Assembly: GCA_903888485.1 (NCBI GenBank)
Contig: CAISTS010000086.1
Span: 1-64,000 of the forward strand
Direction of reading: 5' to 3'
DNA length: 64,000 nucleotides
Source of the DNA: an uncultured bacterium
GTDB lineage: Bacteria > Pseudomonadota > Alphaproteobacteria > Rhodospirillales > Rhodospirillaceae
A program made the position numbers and the translations under genes. The notes under the pieces were generated by a model. That model ran no database searches, was not told the origin of the DNA, and saw only the letters and a list, made by a program, of their open reading frames with translations. Shown piece after piece: positions 51,040-60,682 of the stretch. The stretch's first letter is position 1, and each line of letters begins with the position of its first letter.

Positions 51040-51654
51040 ATGACGGTTCCCAAGGCTGTGCCTGTCGATCAGCTCAAAGCGGCGCTGCGCCGTGAAGTCA
51101 TGGCACGTCGCCGGGCCGTGCACACCGCCCGCGGCAACGAAGCCTCCTTTGCGCTGGCGGTACGCCTCTGGAAGGAAATCAAAGCAAACGGAAACAAAAT
51201 AGCCGGCTATTGGCCTCTCGGTGATGAGGTCGATTGCCGCCCCGCGCTGACGGCCCTGAAGACCGCCGGCGCCGAGGTCGCGCTGCCGGTCGTGGCCGGC
51301 CAAGGTCAGGTGCTGCTCTTCCGTTCGTGGTCGCCCGGCGATGCGCTCGAGTCTGGACCCTTCGGCACCGCTCATCCCACGACGCGCGCCGCTATAGTCG
51401 CCCCGTTCGTGCTGTTGCTGCCGCTGATCGCCTTCGATGCGCGCGGTCACCGCCTCGGCTATGGCGCCGGCTACTACGACCGCACCATCGCCGCGCTCCG
51501 CCGCGACCGGGGGATTCTGGCCGTGGGGATCGCCTATGACGAGCAACAGGTCGATGCGGTCCCCTCCGACGTGCACGACCAGCGCATGGATGCGGTGATT
51601 ACCGATCAGCGTACGTTATGCTTCAATGAGGCCTTCAGGTCTCAAGGAAGCTAG
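51040..51654 (+). CDS. 5-formyltetrahydrofolate cyclo-ligase
   Basis: 204 residues; ATP-dependent conversion of 5-formyl-THF to 5,10-methenyl-THF. Seen: LRREVMARRRAV (basic phosphate-binding start), GYWPLGDEVD, PLIAFDARGHRLGYGAGYYDRT with the substrate loop, and a C-terminal VDAVITDQ. ATG 51040 taken; a GTG 6 nt earlier is equally possible. It is placed after 6S RNA, which it is often co-transcribed with. Confidence 0.94.
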   Translation: MTVPKAVPVDQLKAALRREVMARRRAVHTARGNEASFALAVRLWKEIKANGNKIAGYWPLGDEVDCRPALTALKTAGAEVALPVVAGQGQVLLFRSWSPGDALESGPFGTAHPTTRAAIVAPFVLLLPLIAFDARGHRLGYGAGYYDRTIAALRRDRGILAVGIAYDEQQVDAVPSDVHDQRMDAVITDQRTLCFNEAFRSQGS

Positions 51655-51664
51655 GTCTTAACGT

Positions 51665-52477
51665 ATGCGACTTCTCTACTGCGGCGACATCATGGGCAAG
51701 CCCGGCCGGGACGCCGTGCTCACCTACATCCCGCAGCTTCGGCGCGATCTTTCGCTCGATTTTGTCGTGGCCTGTGGCGAGAACGCCGCCCACGGCTTCG
51801 GCATCACCGCTGCCATCTGTCAGAATTTCTATGACGCTGGGGTCGACGTCATCACGCTCGGCAACCACGCCTGGGACCAGCGCGAAATCATCAACTTCAT
51901 CAGCGCCGAGCCGCGGCTCCTGCGGCCCATCAACTATCCGCCCGAGGCGCCGGGGCAGGGCATGGGTCTTTACAAGACCGCCAAGGGCCGGCGCGTCATG
52001 GTCGTACAGGTCATGTGCCGGCTGTTCATGGACCCGCTCGACGATCCGTTCCGTGCGCTCGAGGAGGTGCTGAGCCAGCACCCCTTACGCGATGCCGCCG
52101 ACGCGATCATTGTCGACGTACACGGCGAGGCCACCAGCGAGAAGGGCGCGCTGGGATTCATAGCCGACGGCCGCGCCTCCATGGTGGTTGGCAGTCATTC
52201 GCACATCCCGACCGCCGATACGCGCATCATGCCCGGCGGCACGGCCTTCCAGACCGACGCCGGCATGTGCGGGCCCTTCGATTCCGTGATCGGCATGAAG
52301 AAGCACATCGCCACCGCGAAGTTCGTCACCAAAATGCCGACCGAACGCTTGGAGCCTGCGGACGGCGAGGGCACGCTGTGCGGCGTCTATGTCGAGACCG
52401 ACGACCGCACTGGGCTGGCCTTGCGCGCCGAACCCGTGCGCGTCGGCGGAGTCCTCAAGCCGGCGTTGCCGAGTTAG
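51665..52477 (+). CDS. YmdB family metallophosphoesterase
   Basis: 270 residues with a dimetal phosphoesterase core: CGDIMGKPGRD, GENAAHGFG, TLGNHAWDQ, DVHGEATSEK and VGSHSHIPTADTR, all expected metal ligands present. YmdB enzymes hydrolyse cyclic nucleotides such as 2',3'-cNMP or cAMP and affect biofilm in Bacillus. It starts 10 nt after 5-FCL. The tail overlaps the convergent membrane gene by 23 bp. Confidence 0.93.
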   Translation: MRLLYCGDIMGKPGRDAVLTYIPQLRRDLSLDFVVACGENAAHGFGITAAICQNFYDAGVDVITLGNHAWDQREIINFISAEPRLLRPINYPPEAPGQGMGLYKTAKGRRVMVVQVMCRLFMDPLDDPFRALEEVLSQHPLRDAADAIIVDVHGEATSEKGALGFIADGRASMVVGSHSHIPTADTRIMPGGTAFQTDAGMCGPFDSVIGMKKHIATAKFVTKMPTERLEPADGEGTLCGVYVETDDRTGLALRAEPVRVGGVLKPALPS

Positions 52478-53762
52478 ATTTCCACAGCCACACCCCCGCC
52501 AGCAGCGGGATCACCGCAAAGAGAAAGAGGCCGCGGTAGGCGAATTCAGGGTGCACCAGGGTGTGGTCGCGCGCGACCTCCACCCAGATGATGGGCAAGG
52601 CGAGGGGCAGCAGCAGCGCGCCAAGGCGGGGCAAGAATGCGCGCCATTTCTCACGCCGGCGGATCAGCGCGACGACGATGATCAGCAGCGCGAGCCAAGC
52701 GGCGTTCTCGATCATCTGGTCGCTGCCGTTCCGGAGCGCGGCGAATACGGCTTGCGTCGCGGCGAACAGGTGCGATTGGGCGGACAGATCGTCGTTGCCG
52801 AAGGTGCGGTACATCACCGAGACCGAGATGTCGTTCCACACCAGCCGCCAGCCGAGGACCGCCGCGGCGAACAGCCATTTACCGATCCAGAGCGACAGAA
52901 ACCCGGCGAACCAAGCGCCGGCGGTGAAAACGCCGCCCGCGATGCCGCGGGCCACAGTCTCACGCCGCAAAGTAACGGCGACGGCGAAGAACGCCATCAA
53001 CGTGGGAGCGATAGAGGGACTATAGAGATCGTCGAGGAAGTTGGCGACGCCGCCCAGGATGAAGGCGAAAGCCAGGGTGAAGTGATCAAGGGCCGGATGC
53101 TTTTCCAGGCGCCGCAGGAACAGCGCCGCGCTCAGCAGCGCCCATATCCAGGTCAGCGCATGCACGGTGCTGGCCGGCGCGGTCAGGATGTTGCTGGCCG
53201 CGGTCAACGGGATCAGCGCGAAAGGCACAGCCAGCGCGCCGAACTGGCGCACGAGCACAGCCATCAGTGCGGCCGCCGCGCCGATCAGCAGCAGCGCATT
53301 CATCACCCTTACATTCACCAGCGAAAAATAGCTGAGCGCGACGCGCAAGTAGGTCGTCGGCCCATGCCAATAACGATAGTAAGCGAACGTCGGTTTAAGA
53401 CTGCCGCCCTTGAGCCCATCAATGAGGTTCTGGCACGGCGCGGCGCCCTCAAAGCCGACAAAGGGCGTGGCGGCGGCGCGGGCGAGGAGGGACTCACCCT
53501 CGTTGCCGAGGTTGGTCGACAGCGCCACGCACTCGCCGAACATGTCGTAGTCGTAGCCTGACCGCCCATAAGGCGAGCGCAGGAAATTGGCGCCGGTCAG
53601 ATCGCCGTTGGCCACGGCGGCGCCGAGCACCTTCATGACGCGCGCATCGTCCGTGCTCGCGAGCACGATCATCTGCAGGGCGATGAACAGCGCCATCAGC
53701 CCCACGAACGCCAGCGCGCAGAGCTGCGCGGTGCACGCCAAGAACTTCCCCCAGTTCCCCAT
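52455..53762 (-). CDS. Polytopic membrane protein of unknown function
   Basis: 435 residues with about nine or ten membrane helices. A periplasmic loop of about 100 residues after the first helix holds NFLRSPYGRSGYDYDMFGEC and YYRYWHGPTTYLRVALSYF. This layout resembles GT-C-type membrane glycosyltransferases or Wzy-like proteins, but I see no diagnostic DD/DE motif after helix 1. Single gene. Confidence 0.75.
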   Translation of the reverse strand: MGNWGKFLACTAQLCALAFVGLMALFIALQMIVLASTDDARVMKVLGAAVANGDLTGANFLRSPYGRSGYDYDMFGECVALSTNLGNEGESLLARAAATPFVGFEGAAPCQNLIDGLKGGSLKPTFAYYRYWHGPTTYLRVALSYFSLVNVRVMNALLLIGAAAALMAVLVRQFGALAVPFALIPLTAASNILTAPASTVHALTWIWALLSAALFLRRLEKHPALDHFTLAFAFILGGVANFLDDLYSPSIAPTLMAFFAVAVTLRRETVARGIAGGVFTAGAWFAGFLSLWIGKWLFAAAVLGWRLVWNDISVSVMYRTFGNDDLSAQSHLFAATQAVFAALRNGSDQMIENAAWLALLIIVVALIRRREKWRAFLPRLGALLLPLALPIIWVEVARDHTLVHPEFAYRGLFLFAVIPLLAGVWLWKSNSATPA

Positions 53763-53812
53763 GGGAGAAACTTACCAGGACCTGACGCGAGGTTCAGGTC
53801 CGACTTTGTGGT

Positions 53813-54025
53813 TTAATGGATGTCTTTGGGGGGCTTGCGCATCTCGACGATGGCGCGGGCAACCTGGTACCAGGCTTCGGCGCCAACAAAATCGACCTCT
53901 TCCAGGGACCGGCACAGCTGCGATGAGACGTATTTCAGGGCTTGCGGGCCCCGGTCGCGGTAGATTTGCTTGGCGAGGAACGTGGTTTCTTCATCGGGGT
54001 CAATCATGAAGGTCGAACGGGCCAT
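53813..54025 (-). CDS. Small helical protein, copy A
   Basis: 70 residues from ATG 54025 (internal ATG 54007 possible). It is all-helical, with LAKQIYRDRGPQALKYVSSQ and GAEAWYQVARAIVEM. It is homologous to the protein at 54332-54580: both have A-K-x-x-[YF] then a Gly, a Tyr-containing helix and an A-x-x-W/V-W-x-x-x-A helix. Family unknown. Its start codon overlaps the divergent ATG of the ExbD-like gene by 2 bases. Confidence 0.6.
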   Translation of the reverse strand: MARSTFMIDPDEETTFLAKQIYRDRGPQALKYVSSQLCRSLEEVDFVGAEAWYQVARAIVEMRKPPKDIH

Positions 54026-54335
54026 GAGCGCGGTTGTTCCGCGGCGAGCCTGGCGCATAGTGCAACTTGTTGTCGTGGCGGCGATACTGGGCGGCGGGGC
54101 CTTGGCTGCAGACGCTGTAGTCCCCCTGGAGGTTCATGCCGACGGCAGCGTTCTTTTGGACGGCCGCTTTATCCGCTACTTCCACCGTCTGGACGTGAAC
54201 TTGGACCAACTCGCCGCGCAACAGCCCAAGCCCATCATCGAGATCACGGCGACGCAGAACGTCACCGACGAAGTGATGGGAAAGGTGAAGGCTGCACTGG
54301 CCAAAGCGGGCCTCGAAAGCCGCGTTAAACCTTAG
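54024..54335 (+). CDS. ExbD/TolR-like periplasmic protein
   Basis: 103 residues: one N-terminal membrane or signal helix (about 11-28) and a periplasmic domain. LEVHADGSVLLDGRFI and then PIIEITATQNVTDEVMGKVK and AALAKAGL reproduce the ExbD/TolR periplasmic fold (compare the TolR at 61402). The membrane-facing Asp of ExbD is not evident, and no ExbB partner is next to it. It may be a relic or an adaptor. Tail overlaps copy B by TTAG. Confidence 0.6.
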   Translation: MSAVVPRRAWRIVQLVVVAAILGGGALAADAVVPLEVHADGSVLLDGRFIRYFHRLDVNLDQLAAQQPKPIIEITATQNVTDEVMGKVKAALAKAGLESRVKP

Positions 54336-54580
54336 TGGATCGCGGTCGAGGAGTTCTCCATGCCGGAGAACGTGGCGGCCACGGCGGCGATGCGGATCCA
54401 GACCACCACGGCTTCCATGTTGCCTTCGGCCTGGGCTTCTTGAACCTTCTTCATCGCGTAAAGCCGCGAGGAAGAGCCGAAGTGCTCGAACACGACCTTG
54501 GCGCAGGTACGGATGTCTTCGTCGAAGTGGCGCGTATCGGTGCGCAGGGTAGGCAGGCTTTCGATACTGAGCGCGTCCAT
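54332..54580 (-). CDS. Small helical protein, copy B
   Basis: 82 residues with GGAG 6 nt before ATG 54580. All-helical, with TCAKVVFEHFGSSSRLYAMK and MEAVVVWIRIAAVAATF. Homologous by eye to copy A, 300 bp away on the same strand with the ExbD-like gene between on the other strand. Function unknown. Confidence 0.62.
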   Translation of the reverse strand: MDALSIESLPTLRTDTRHFDEDIRTCAKVVFEHFGSSSRLYAMKKVQEAQAEGNMEAVVVWIRIAAVAATFSGMENSSTAIH

Positions 54581-54713
54581 CGCAGCTCCTAGAGGAATAG
54601 GGGGTCCTGTGCCTGTTAGAATGAGAAGCACCCCGGAAATGTTCTCGTAGAAATTACACGCTGAAAGGGGAACAGACCGCGGAGCATTGTTCGCGCCTCC
54701 GCGTTAGCCTTTT

Positions 54714-55448
54714 ATGCAGAAGGCAAATCATCCCGCACCCGCGAAATCGAAGCCGCTGGTGTTCGGCTTGATCGCGTTGATTGTGCTCGTCGCCGTACTC
54801 ATGACATTCGCCGGCAGCCGGGCTGGCGACTTGATCAGCGCCAGCGTCGACCAACTCCGAGCCTTCAAAGCCACCGTCGACGCACATGGCGCGATCGCGA
54901 CGAGTCTGTACGTCGCCGTCTACATCGCCTTGGTCGCCGTCTCGGTGCCCGGGGCCATCTGGCTCTCAATCTTCGCCGGCTTTCTCTTCGGCTTCTGGAC
55001 CGGCTACGGCGTGGCGATGATCGGCGGCTGCGCCGGTGCGACTTTTGCCTATCTGCTCGGGCGCTACGTCTTCGCACGCTGGACCCGCATCCGCGCCGCG
55101 AAGCGCCACGGCCTCATTGAGAAGGGCTTCACCCAGCACGTCTTCAACTATCTGTTGGTCTTGCGCCTGATGCCGGGCTTGCCCTTCGTCGTCGTCAATC
55201 TCGCGGTCGCGGCTTTCAAAGTGCCCCTCAGCCGCTACATTGGCGCGACGTTGATCGGCATGGTGCCATCGACCGCCGCCCACGTGGCGATTGGCGTTGG
55301 CGCAGCGGAACTGGTCGCAAAGCGGGGCACCGTCAGCACATCGGACCTAGTCGTTAATCCGACCATTGCACTGGTGCTTGTGGTGTTCGCGCTGATGGCG
55401 GCGACGCCCATTGCCTACCGGTATTTCGCAAAGAAGCGGAAAGCCTAA
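54714..55448 (+). CDS. TVP38/TMEM64 (VTT-domain) membrane protein
   Basis: 244 residues, six helices. The VTT/SNARE-associated domain shows VSVPGAIWLSIFAGFLFGFW, GGCAGATFAYLLGRYVF and LRLMPGLPFVVVNLAVA. Related to DedA; family members move or scramble lipids or couple to proton gradients. Exact role unknown. Its stop overlaps that of the transglutaminase gene by CTAA. Confidence 0.92.
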   Translation: MQKANHPAPAKSKPLVFGLIALIVLVAVLMTFAGSRAGDLISASVDQLRAFKATVDAHGAIATSLYVAVYIALVAVSVPGAIWLSIFAGFLFGFWTGYGVAMIGGCAGATFAYLLGRYVFARWTRIRAAKRHGLIEKGFTQHVFNYLLVLRLMPGLPFVVVNLAVAAFKVPLSRYIGATLIGMVPSTAAHVAIGVGAAELVAKRGTVSTSDLVVNPTIALVLVVFALMAATPIAYRYFAKKRKA

Positions 55449-56248
55449 ACTTGATCCACGAATACTTTGAAACTGGCCAAGGTATTGGGGCCGAAGGTCG
55501 TGGTGATGGCGACGTCGGTGGCGTCGCGCCCGCGCGCGATCAGGATGCGGCCGATGCGCGGCATGTTGTTGCGCGGATCGAAGGTGTGCCACTTCCCACC
55601 CAAATAGGCTTCGAACCAGCCGGCGAAGTCCATGGGCCCATAGGGCGGCGGCATGCCGATGTCGCCGAGATAGCCGGTGCAGTAGCGCGCCGGCACGTTC
55701 ATGCAACGGCAGAACGCGACGGCGAGGTGGGCGAAGTCGCGGCAGACGCCCACCCGCTCGTTAAAGGCCTCCGAGGCCGTGCGCGTCGGGCGCGCCTGGG
55801 CGTAGTCGAACCTAATATGATTGTGAACGAAGTCGCAGATGCCCTGCACGAGGCTCCAGCCGGCCGGCAAATGACCGAACAGTCCCCAGGCGATTTCAGA
55901 TAGGCGGTCGGTGTCGCAATAGCGGCTGCCTAAAAGGAAAACCAGACTGTCCTCGGGCAGTTCGACAATGCTGTGCTGGCGTGCCCCGGGAACGGTGACT
56001 TCGGGAAGGCCACTGTCCTTGACGACGCCGGCGCTGGCGATGCGTATGCGGCCTTGGGGCGCCACAAGCCGGCTGCACCAATTGCCGAAGCCGTCGCGGT
56101 AGGCAACGATGGGCACCTCGGGATCTGTCTTCATGAGGTCGGGCACGGTCATGTCGCCGGCCCGCGTGTAGTGGACGTTGAGCATCAGCATCATCGGCGT
56201 CGGCTGCGGACAGTCGTAAAGGATCTCGTAGCCCACGCGGATTTCCAT
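55445..56248 (-). CDS. Transglutaminase-like cysteine protease family protein
   Basis: 267 residues. An N-terminal beta domain (about 1-110) precedes a transglutaminase-like core with the triad Cys in GVCRDFAHLAVAFCR, His in KWHTFDPRNN and Asp in the same segment. A cytosolic enzyme of unclear substrate; it is often beside N-formylglutamate amidohydrolase, which here lies 3 nt upstream on the same strand. Confidence 0.92.
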   Translation of the reverse strand: MEIRVGYEILYDCPQPTPMMLMLNVHYTRAGDMTVPDLMKTDPEVPIVAYRDGFGNWCSRLVAPQGRIRIASAGVVKDSGLPEVTVPGARQHSIVELPEDSLVFLLGSRYCDTDRLSEIAWGLFGHLPAGWSLVQGICDFVHNHIRFDYAQARPTRTASEAFNERVGVCRDFAHLAVAFCRCMNVPARYCTGYLGDIGMPPPYGPMDFAGWFEAYLGGKWHTFDPRNNMPRIGRILIARGRDATDVAITTTFGPNTLASFKVFVDQV

Positions 56249-56251
56249 GGT

Positions 56252-57004
56252 TCAGCTTTCCTTCGTGAAGTCGTTCCAACTGGTAACGAGCGCGCGCGAT
56301 AATCGATCTCCCCAGCGTTTCTGGCCGCCCGGGTCTGCGATGAGATCCTGGCGAATTTCGATCTCCACGTGCGGCAGCCCACGTTGCGCGCCGTGCAATG
56401 GAAGGGTGTAGTCGATGTCGTCCAGCGGGTAGGGCGCGTTCTCTGCCACGGCGATGTCGCCGTCGGCACGCAGATGACGGAGCAGGGGGCGTGCGATGCG
56501 GGCGTCGCGGTTGTAAAGCACGCCGACGTGCATCGGGCGGCTCTCGCCGTGGAACGTGGGCGTGAAGCTATGTAACGCAACAAGGCAAGTGGCCCGGCCC
56601 GCGCGCTGGTCCAGTTCCGCACGCAGGCGGTCATGGTAGGGATGAAAAATCTCATTGAGGCGCTGGGCACGCGCCTCCGCTGGTAAATCGACATTGCCCG
56701 GGATCGCAGTGGCCTCGCTATGCGTGGCGATGGAATCCGGAGCAGTCGGAGCACGATTGCAGTCGATGACGAGGCGCGAATAGTTCTGAAGTATGGCCGC
56801 TGCGCCGAGCGTCGCGGCCATGAGCCGCGTCACCGCCGCCGCGCCGATATCCCAGGCGATATGGCGCGCACGGTCGCCGTCGCTCAATCCCAAAGATCCG
56901 AGCGCCCTAGGCAGACGATTGGAGGCGTGGTCGCAGACGAGGACGAACACCGAGGGGTGTTGCTCCGGCAAGACCGTGACGGCCGGCGGCTCATCCTGGG
57001 TCAA
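56252..57004 (-). CDS. N-formylglutamate amidohydrolase family protein
   Basis: 250 residues. Seen: VCDHASNRLP, HIAWDIGAAAVT, YSRLVIDCNRAP, VALHSFTPTFHGESRP and EIEIRQDLI, the zinc-site and substrate motifs of the FGase (HutG2-like) family, which splits N-formylglutamate in histidine breakdown. No hut genes are near, so its true substrate may differ. Likely co-transcribed with the transglutaminase gene. Confidence 0.93.
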   Translation of the reverse strand: MTQDEPPAVTVLPEQHPSVFVLVCDHASNRLPRALGSLGLSDGDRARHIAWDIGAAAVTRLMAATLGAAAILQNYSRLVIDCNRAPTAPDSIATHSEATAIPGNVDLPAEARAQRLNEIFHPYHDRLRAELDQRAGRATCLVALHSFTPTFHGESRPMHVGVLYNRDARIARPLLRHLRADGDIAVAENAPYPLDDIDYTLPLHGAQRGLPHVEIEIRQDLIADPGGQKRWGDRLSRALVTSWNDFTKES

Positions 57005-57302
57005 TAAAAGAGTCTGCGAAATGACGGGTACTTTCTCTGAAGCAATGCCGGCAAAGGCCCGAACTGCAGCGCCCCGTCCCGCGCTACGCTCACCTTAGAC
57101 CCTTCCTAGGTCCCTGTGAAAAAAACCCAGCGGCTAGGCGCACCGCACAACATTTGGTATAACCCCTTAGATTCTCAGCCGCTTATTGTATAGGCGACTG
57201 CTGCCGTACTTGGCCCGCGCGGGAACCGCAGCCGGGCCGTAAGGGTTTGGAACTAAGGGATTTAAGGGAAGGGGAAGCCCTACGGGGCGCGAGGGACGAA
57301 CG
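57005..57302. other. Non-coding gap before the yebC-ruv-tol run
   Basis: 298 bases separating divergent genes, so it should hold the promoter of the long yebC-ruvCAB-ybgC-tol run. AT-rich TTTGGTATAACC near 57153 and GGGAAGGGGAAG near 57268 are the only suggestive pieces. I cannot assign a clear promoter. Confidence 0.4.
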
Positions 57303-58049
57303 ATGGCTGGTCATTCCCAATTCAAGAACATCATGCACCGCAAGGGTGCCAAGGACGCCAAACGCGCGAAGCTTTTCACCAAGTTGGCGCGCGAAATCAC
57401 CGTGGCCGCCAAGCTTGGCTTGCCGGATCCGGCCTACAATGCGCGCCTGCGTGCGGCCATCGCCGACGCCAAGGCCGAGAGCGTGCCGCGCGAGAACATC
57501 GAGCGCGCCATCAAGAAGGCCAGCGGCGGCGATCAGGAGAACTATGAAGAGGCGCGCTACGAGGGCCGTGGCCCTGGCAATGTCGCGCTGATCATCGAGG
57601 CGCTCACCAATAACCGCAACCGCACGGCCGGCGAACTGCGCACCATTCTCGGCAAGCACGACGGCAGTCTGGGTGAGACGGGCAGCGTTGCCTATGCCTT
57701 CCAGCGCGTCGGCCAGATCCACTACAAGCCGGAGGCCGGCAGCGAAGACAAAGTCATGGAAGCGGCCATCAACGCCGGCGCCGACGATGTGCAGTCGGGC
57801 GAGGGCGGTCATGACATCTTTTGTGCGCCCGACAGCCTGCACGCCGTGACCAAGGCGCTCGAAGCCGTGCTTGGCGAGGCGGTGACGTCGCGCCTCGAAT
57901 GGAAGACGACGATGACCACGAATGTAGACGGCGAGGACGCCGAAACCCTGATGAACCTGCTCAGCGCGCTAGACGACAACGACGATGTCCAGCGCGTCGC
58001 GGCCAACTATGAAATGTCCGATGAGGTCATGGCCAAGCTCGGCGCTTAA
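57303..58049 (+). CDS. yebC: YebC/PmpR family translational activator/regulator
   Basis: 248 residues of the YebC/TACO1 family: [20 protein letters not shown] at the start, [13 protein letters not shown] and YEGRGPGN. These proteins aid ribosomes at difficult proline stretches and were earlier called transcription regulators. First gene of a run with ruvCAB, the usual neighbour. Confidence 0.96.
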   Translation: MAGHSQFKNIMHRKGAKDAKRAKLFTKLAREITVAAKLGLPDPAYNARLRAAIADAKAESVPRENIERAIKKASGGDQENYEEARYEGRGPGNVALIIEALTNNRNRTAGELRTILGKHDGSLGETGSVAYAFQRVGQIHYKPEAGSEDKVMEAAINAGADDVQSGEGGHDIFCAPDSLHAVTKALEAVLGEAVTSRLEWKTTMTTNVDGEDAETLMNLLSALDDNDDVQRVAANYEMSDEVMAKLGA

Positions 58050-58566
58050 GAAGCCGGCGCCCGCGACGACGATAGTTGTCCGTATTCTCGGTCTCGATCC
58101 GGGACTGCGGCACACCGGCTGGGGCGTGATCGAAGTCGAAGGCAATCGCCTCAGCTTTGTCGCCGACGGCGTCGTGCAGCCCAACCCGGATCTCTCCTTG
58201 GCCGAGCGCTTGCAGCATTTGTTCCTGGAAGTGCAGGCTCTGGTCGCCACCTACGCGCCCGGCGAATGCGCCATCGAAGATACCTTCGTGAGTAAGAATC
58301 CGACATCGACGCTGAAGCTCGGCCACGCGCGCGCTGCCGCCATGCTGGCGCCCGCCGTTGCCGGCATCATGGTCGCCGAGTACAAGCCGAATCTCGTCAA
58401 GAAGTCCGTCGTCGGATCGGGCCACGCCGACAAGATCCAAGTGGCTGCCATGATGCGCGTGCTGCTGCCGGGCTGTAAGGCCGGCAATGCCGATGCCGCC
58501 GATGCGCTGGCAGTTGCCGTGTGTCATGCGCATCACCGAAAGTCTGTGATGAGATTTGCGAAATGA
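58021..58566 (+). CDS. ruvC: Holliday junction resolvase RuvC
   Basis: About 181 residues. RNase H-fold nuclease with acidic residues in [24 protein letters not shown] and [14 protein letters not shown]. The true start is uncertain: family homology begins at VRILGLDPG (about 58080), with no ATG/GTG/TTG there, so translation must start upstream inside yebC (58021 or 58009). It overlaps ruvA (ATGA). Confidence 0.9.
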   Translation: MRSWPSSALKKPAPATTIVVRILGLDPGLRHTGWGVIEVEGNRLSFVADGVVQPNPDLSLAERLQHLFLEVQALVATYAPGECAIEDTFVSKNPTSTLKLGHARAAAMLAPAVAGIMVAEYKPNLVKKSVVGSGHADKIQVAAMMRVLLPGCKAGNADAADALAVAVCHAHHRKSVMRFAK

Positions 58567-59189
58567 TCGCCAAGCTGCGCGGCATATTGGATTCCACCGG
58601 CGAAGACTTCGCCGTCGTCGATGTCGGCGGCGTCGGGTACCTCGTGTTCTGCGGATCGCGCACGCTGGCCGCGCTGCCGGCGGTAGGCGACCCCGTCGAA
58701 CTCGCCGTGGAAACGCACGTGCGCGAAGATCACATCCATCTTTATGGCTTCACCACGGCCTCCGACCGCGAGATGTTCCGCACCCTGACGACCGTGCAGG
58801 GCGTCGGCGCGAAGGTTGGTCTCGCGATTTTGTCCGCGCTCTCCGCCGAGCAGATCGCCCAGGCCATTGCTGCCGGCGATCAGACCGCCTTCAAGCGCGC
58901 GAGCGGCGTCGGCCCGAAGCTGGCCCAGCGCCTTGTGGTCGAACTGAAGGACAAGCTCGGCGCATTCCCGCTCATGGCGCCTGCGGCCGTCGCCGCCATC
59001 GGCAAAGGCGCGCCCAGGGGTAACAATATTGTCGATGACGCTGTCTCGGCGCTGGTCAATCTCGGCTACGGGCGCCTGGAGGCCTTTGGCGCGGTCAATC
59101 GCGCAGCCGCGGCGGCCGGCGGCGCTGCGCCCTTGAACGCGCTCATCAAGACCTCACTGCGTGAACTGGGGAGCGCCGATGGTCGCTGA
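58563..59189 (+). CDS. ruvA: Holliday junction DNA helicase RuvA
   Basis: 208 residues. Begins [20 protein letters not shown], with an OB domain, the HhH motifs [17 protein letters not shown] and [15 protein letters not shown], and a C-terminal RuvB-binding domain. It tetramerises on four-way junctions and loads RuvB. Overlaps ruvC at the start and ruvB at its end. Confidence 0.96.
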   Translation: MIAKLRGILDSTGEDFAVVDVGGVGYLVFCGSRTLAALPAVGDPVELAVETHVREDHIHLYGFTTASDREMFRTLTTVQGVGAKVGLAILSALSAEQIAQAIAAGDQTAFKRASGVGPKLAQRLVVELKDKLGAFPLMAPAAVAAIGKGAPRGNNIVDDAVSALVNLGYGRLEAFGAVNRAAAAAGGAAPLNALIKTSLRELGSADGR

Positions 59190-60225
59190 ACCCGCTCGCG
59201 CCATTTCCGGTGGGCGTCAGGATGACGACGCCGATGCCTCACTGCGCCCGCAGCGTCTCGGCGACTTCATCGGCCAGCGCGCCGTGCGCGAGAACCTGGC
59301 TGTGTTCATCGCCGCCGCGCGCGAACGTAAAGAGGCCCTTGATCACGTGCTGCTGCACGGACCGCCAGGCCTCGGCAAGACCACGCTGGCGCAGATCGTC
59401 GCGCGTGAGCTCGGCGTTGGCTTCCGCGCGACTTCGGGCCCGATGATTGCGCGGGCAGGGGATTTGGCCGCGATCCTGACCAACCTTGAAGCCAACGACG
59501 TGCTCTTTATTGATGAGATCCACCGCCTTAATCCCGCCATAGAGGAGGTGCTCTATCCGGCCATGGAGGACTTCCAACTGGACCTCATTATCGGCGAGGG
59601 TCCTGCGGCGCGTTCTGTACGCATCGAACTCCAGCCTTTTACCCTCGTCGGCGCCACCACACGCTCCGGTCTCCTGACCACACCGCTCAGGGACCGGTTC
59701 GGTATTCCCCTGCGCCTGGAATTCTACGACACGCCTGAATTGGTAGAGATCGTTTGCCGTGGCGCGCGCGTCATGAATGTCGCCATTTCCGATGACGGCG
59801 CGCGCGAGATCGCCAAACGATCGCGCGGCACACCGCGCGTGGCGGGGCGTTTGCTCAAGCGGGTGCGCGACTTCGCCGCCGTCGATGGCGAGAAGGAGAT
59901 CAACGTCGCGGTTGCCGACAAGGCGCTGCGCCGTCTCGACGTCGACGCGCTCGGCCTTGACGCCATGGACCGGCGCTATCTCGATTGCATCGCCAAGAAC
60001 TACGGCGGCGGTCCGGTAGGTGTTGAAACGCTGGCCGCCGCCCTGGCCGAAGAGCGCGACACCATCGAGGACGTCATAGAACCGTTCCTGATCCAAAAAG
60101 GGCTTCTTCAGCGCACGCCGCGCGGACGCATCATCTCCGATGCCGGCTACCGCCAGATGGGTCTTGCCGCGCCGCGTCGCGATCCCGCCCAGTTCAACCT
60201 GCTCGACGCGGGAGACGCCACATGA
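59179..60225 (+). CDS. ruvB: Holliday junction branch-migration ATPase RuvB
   Basis: 348 residues of AAA+ motor. Walker A GPPGLGKT at 61-68, Walker [11 protein letters not shown], sensor GATTRSGLL and the C-terminal winged helix with QRTPRGR. ATG 59179 has GGGGAG upstream and overlaps the ruvA end. Its stop overlaps the ybgC ATG. Confidence 0.97.
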   Translation: MVAEPARAISGGRQDDDADASLRPQRLGDFIGQRAVRENLAVFIAAARERKEALDHVLLHGPPGLGKTTLAQIVARELGVGFRATSGPMIARAGDLAAILTNLEANDVLFIDEIHRLNPAIEEVLYPAMEDFQLDLIIGEGPAARSVRIELQPFTLVGATTRSGLLTTPLRDRFGIPLRLEFYDTPELVEIVCRGARVMNVAISDDGAREIAKRSRGTPRVAGRLLKRVRDFAAVDGEKEINVAVADKALRRLDVDALGLDAMDRRYLDCIAKNYGGGPVGVETLAAALAEERDTIEDVIEPFLIQKGLLQRTPRGRIISDAGYRQMGLAAPRRDPAQFNLLDAGDAT

Positions 60226-60668
60226 GCGCGCTCGCGCCGACCACGGGTGCGATGGAAGGGCGCGTACACAAGCTGCCGGTGCGCGTCTATTACGAAGACA
60301 CCGACGCCGCGGGTATTGTGTATTACGCCAATTACCTTAAATACGCCGAGCGCGGACGCACCGAGATGCTGCGCACGCTGGGCGTCGAGCAGCATCGCCT
60401 TCGCGAAGAAACCGGCATGCAGTTCGTCATGGCCAACGGCGAAGTGAAATATCGCCGTCCGGCACGCCTTGATGACGCGCTCATTGTCGAGACCGCTCTT
60501 ACCGAATTGGGCGCGGCATCGGTGCGCATGCGCCAGGTGATCAAGCGGAGCGCAGGCGATGAACTTGTGCATTTTCACGCGCACGTCGCCTGCACGGGGC
60601 CTGACGGCAAGCCGATGCGCTTGCCGGATGTCTTGCGCGACGCGCTGAAGAATTATGTGAGTGAATAA
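60222..60668 (+). CDS. ybgC: Tol-Pal-associated acyl-CoA thioesterase YbgC
   Basis: 148 residues, hot-dog fold. The 4HBT motif [20 protein letters not shown] carries the catalytic Asp. Hydrolyses acyl-CoA and is coupled with phospholipid metabolism; nearly always first of the tol-pal operon, as here. Confidence 0.95.
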   Translation: MSALAPTTGAMEGRVHKLPVRVYYEDTDAAGIVYYANYLKYAERGRTEMLRTLGVEQHRLREETGMQFVMANGEVKYRRPARLDDALIVETALTELGAASVRMRQVIKRSAGDELVHFHAHVACTGPDGKPMRLPDVLRDALKNYVSE

Positions 60669-60682
60669 GGGGTAGGTTTGGA

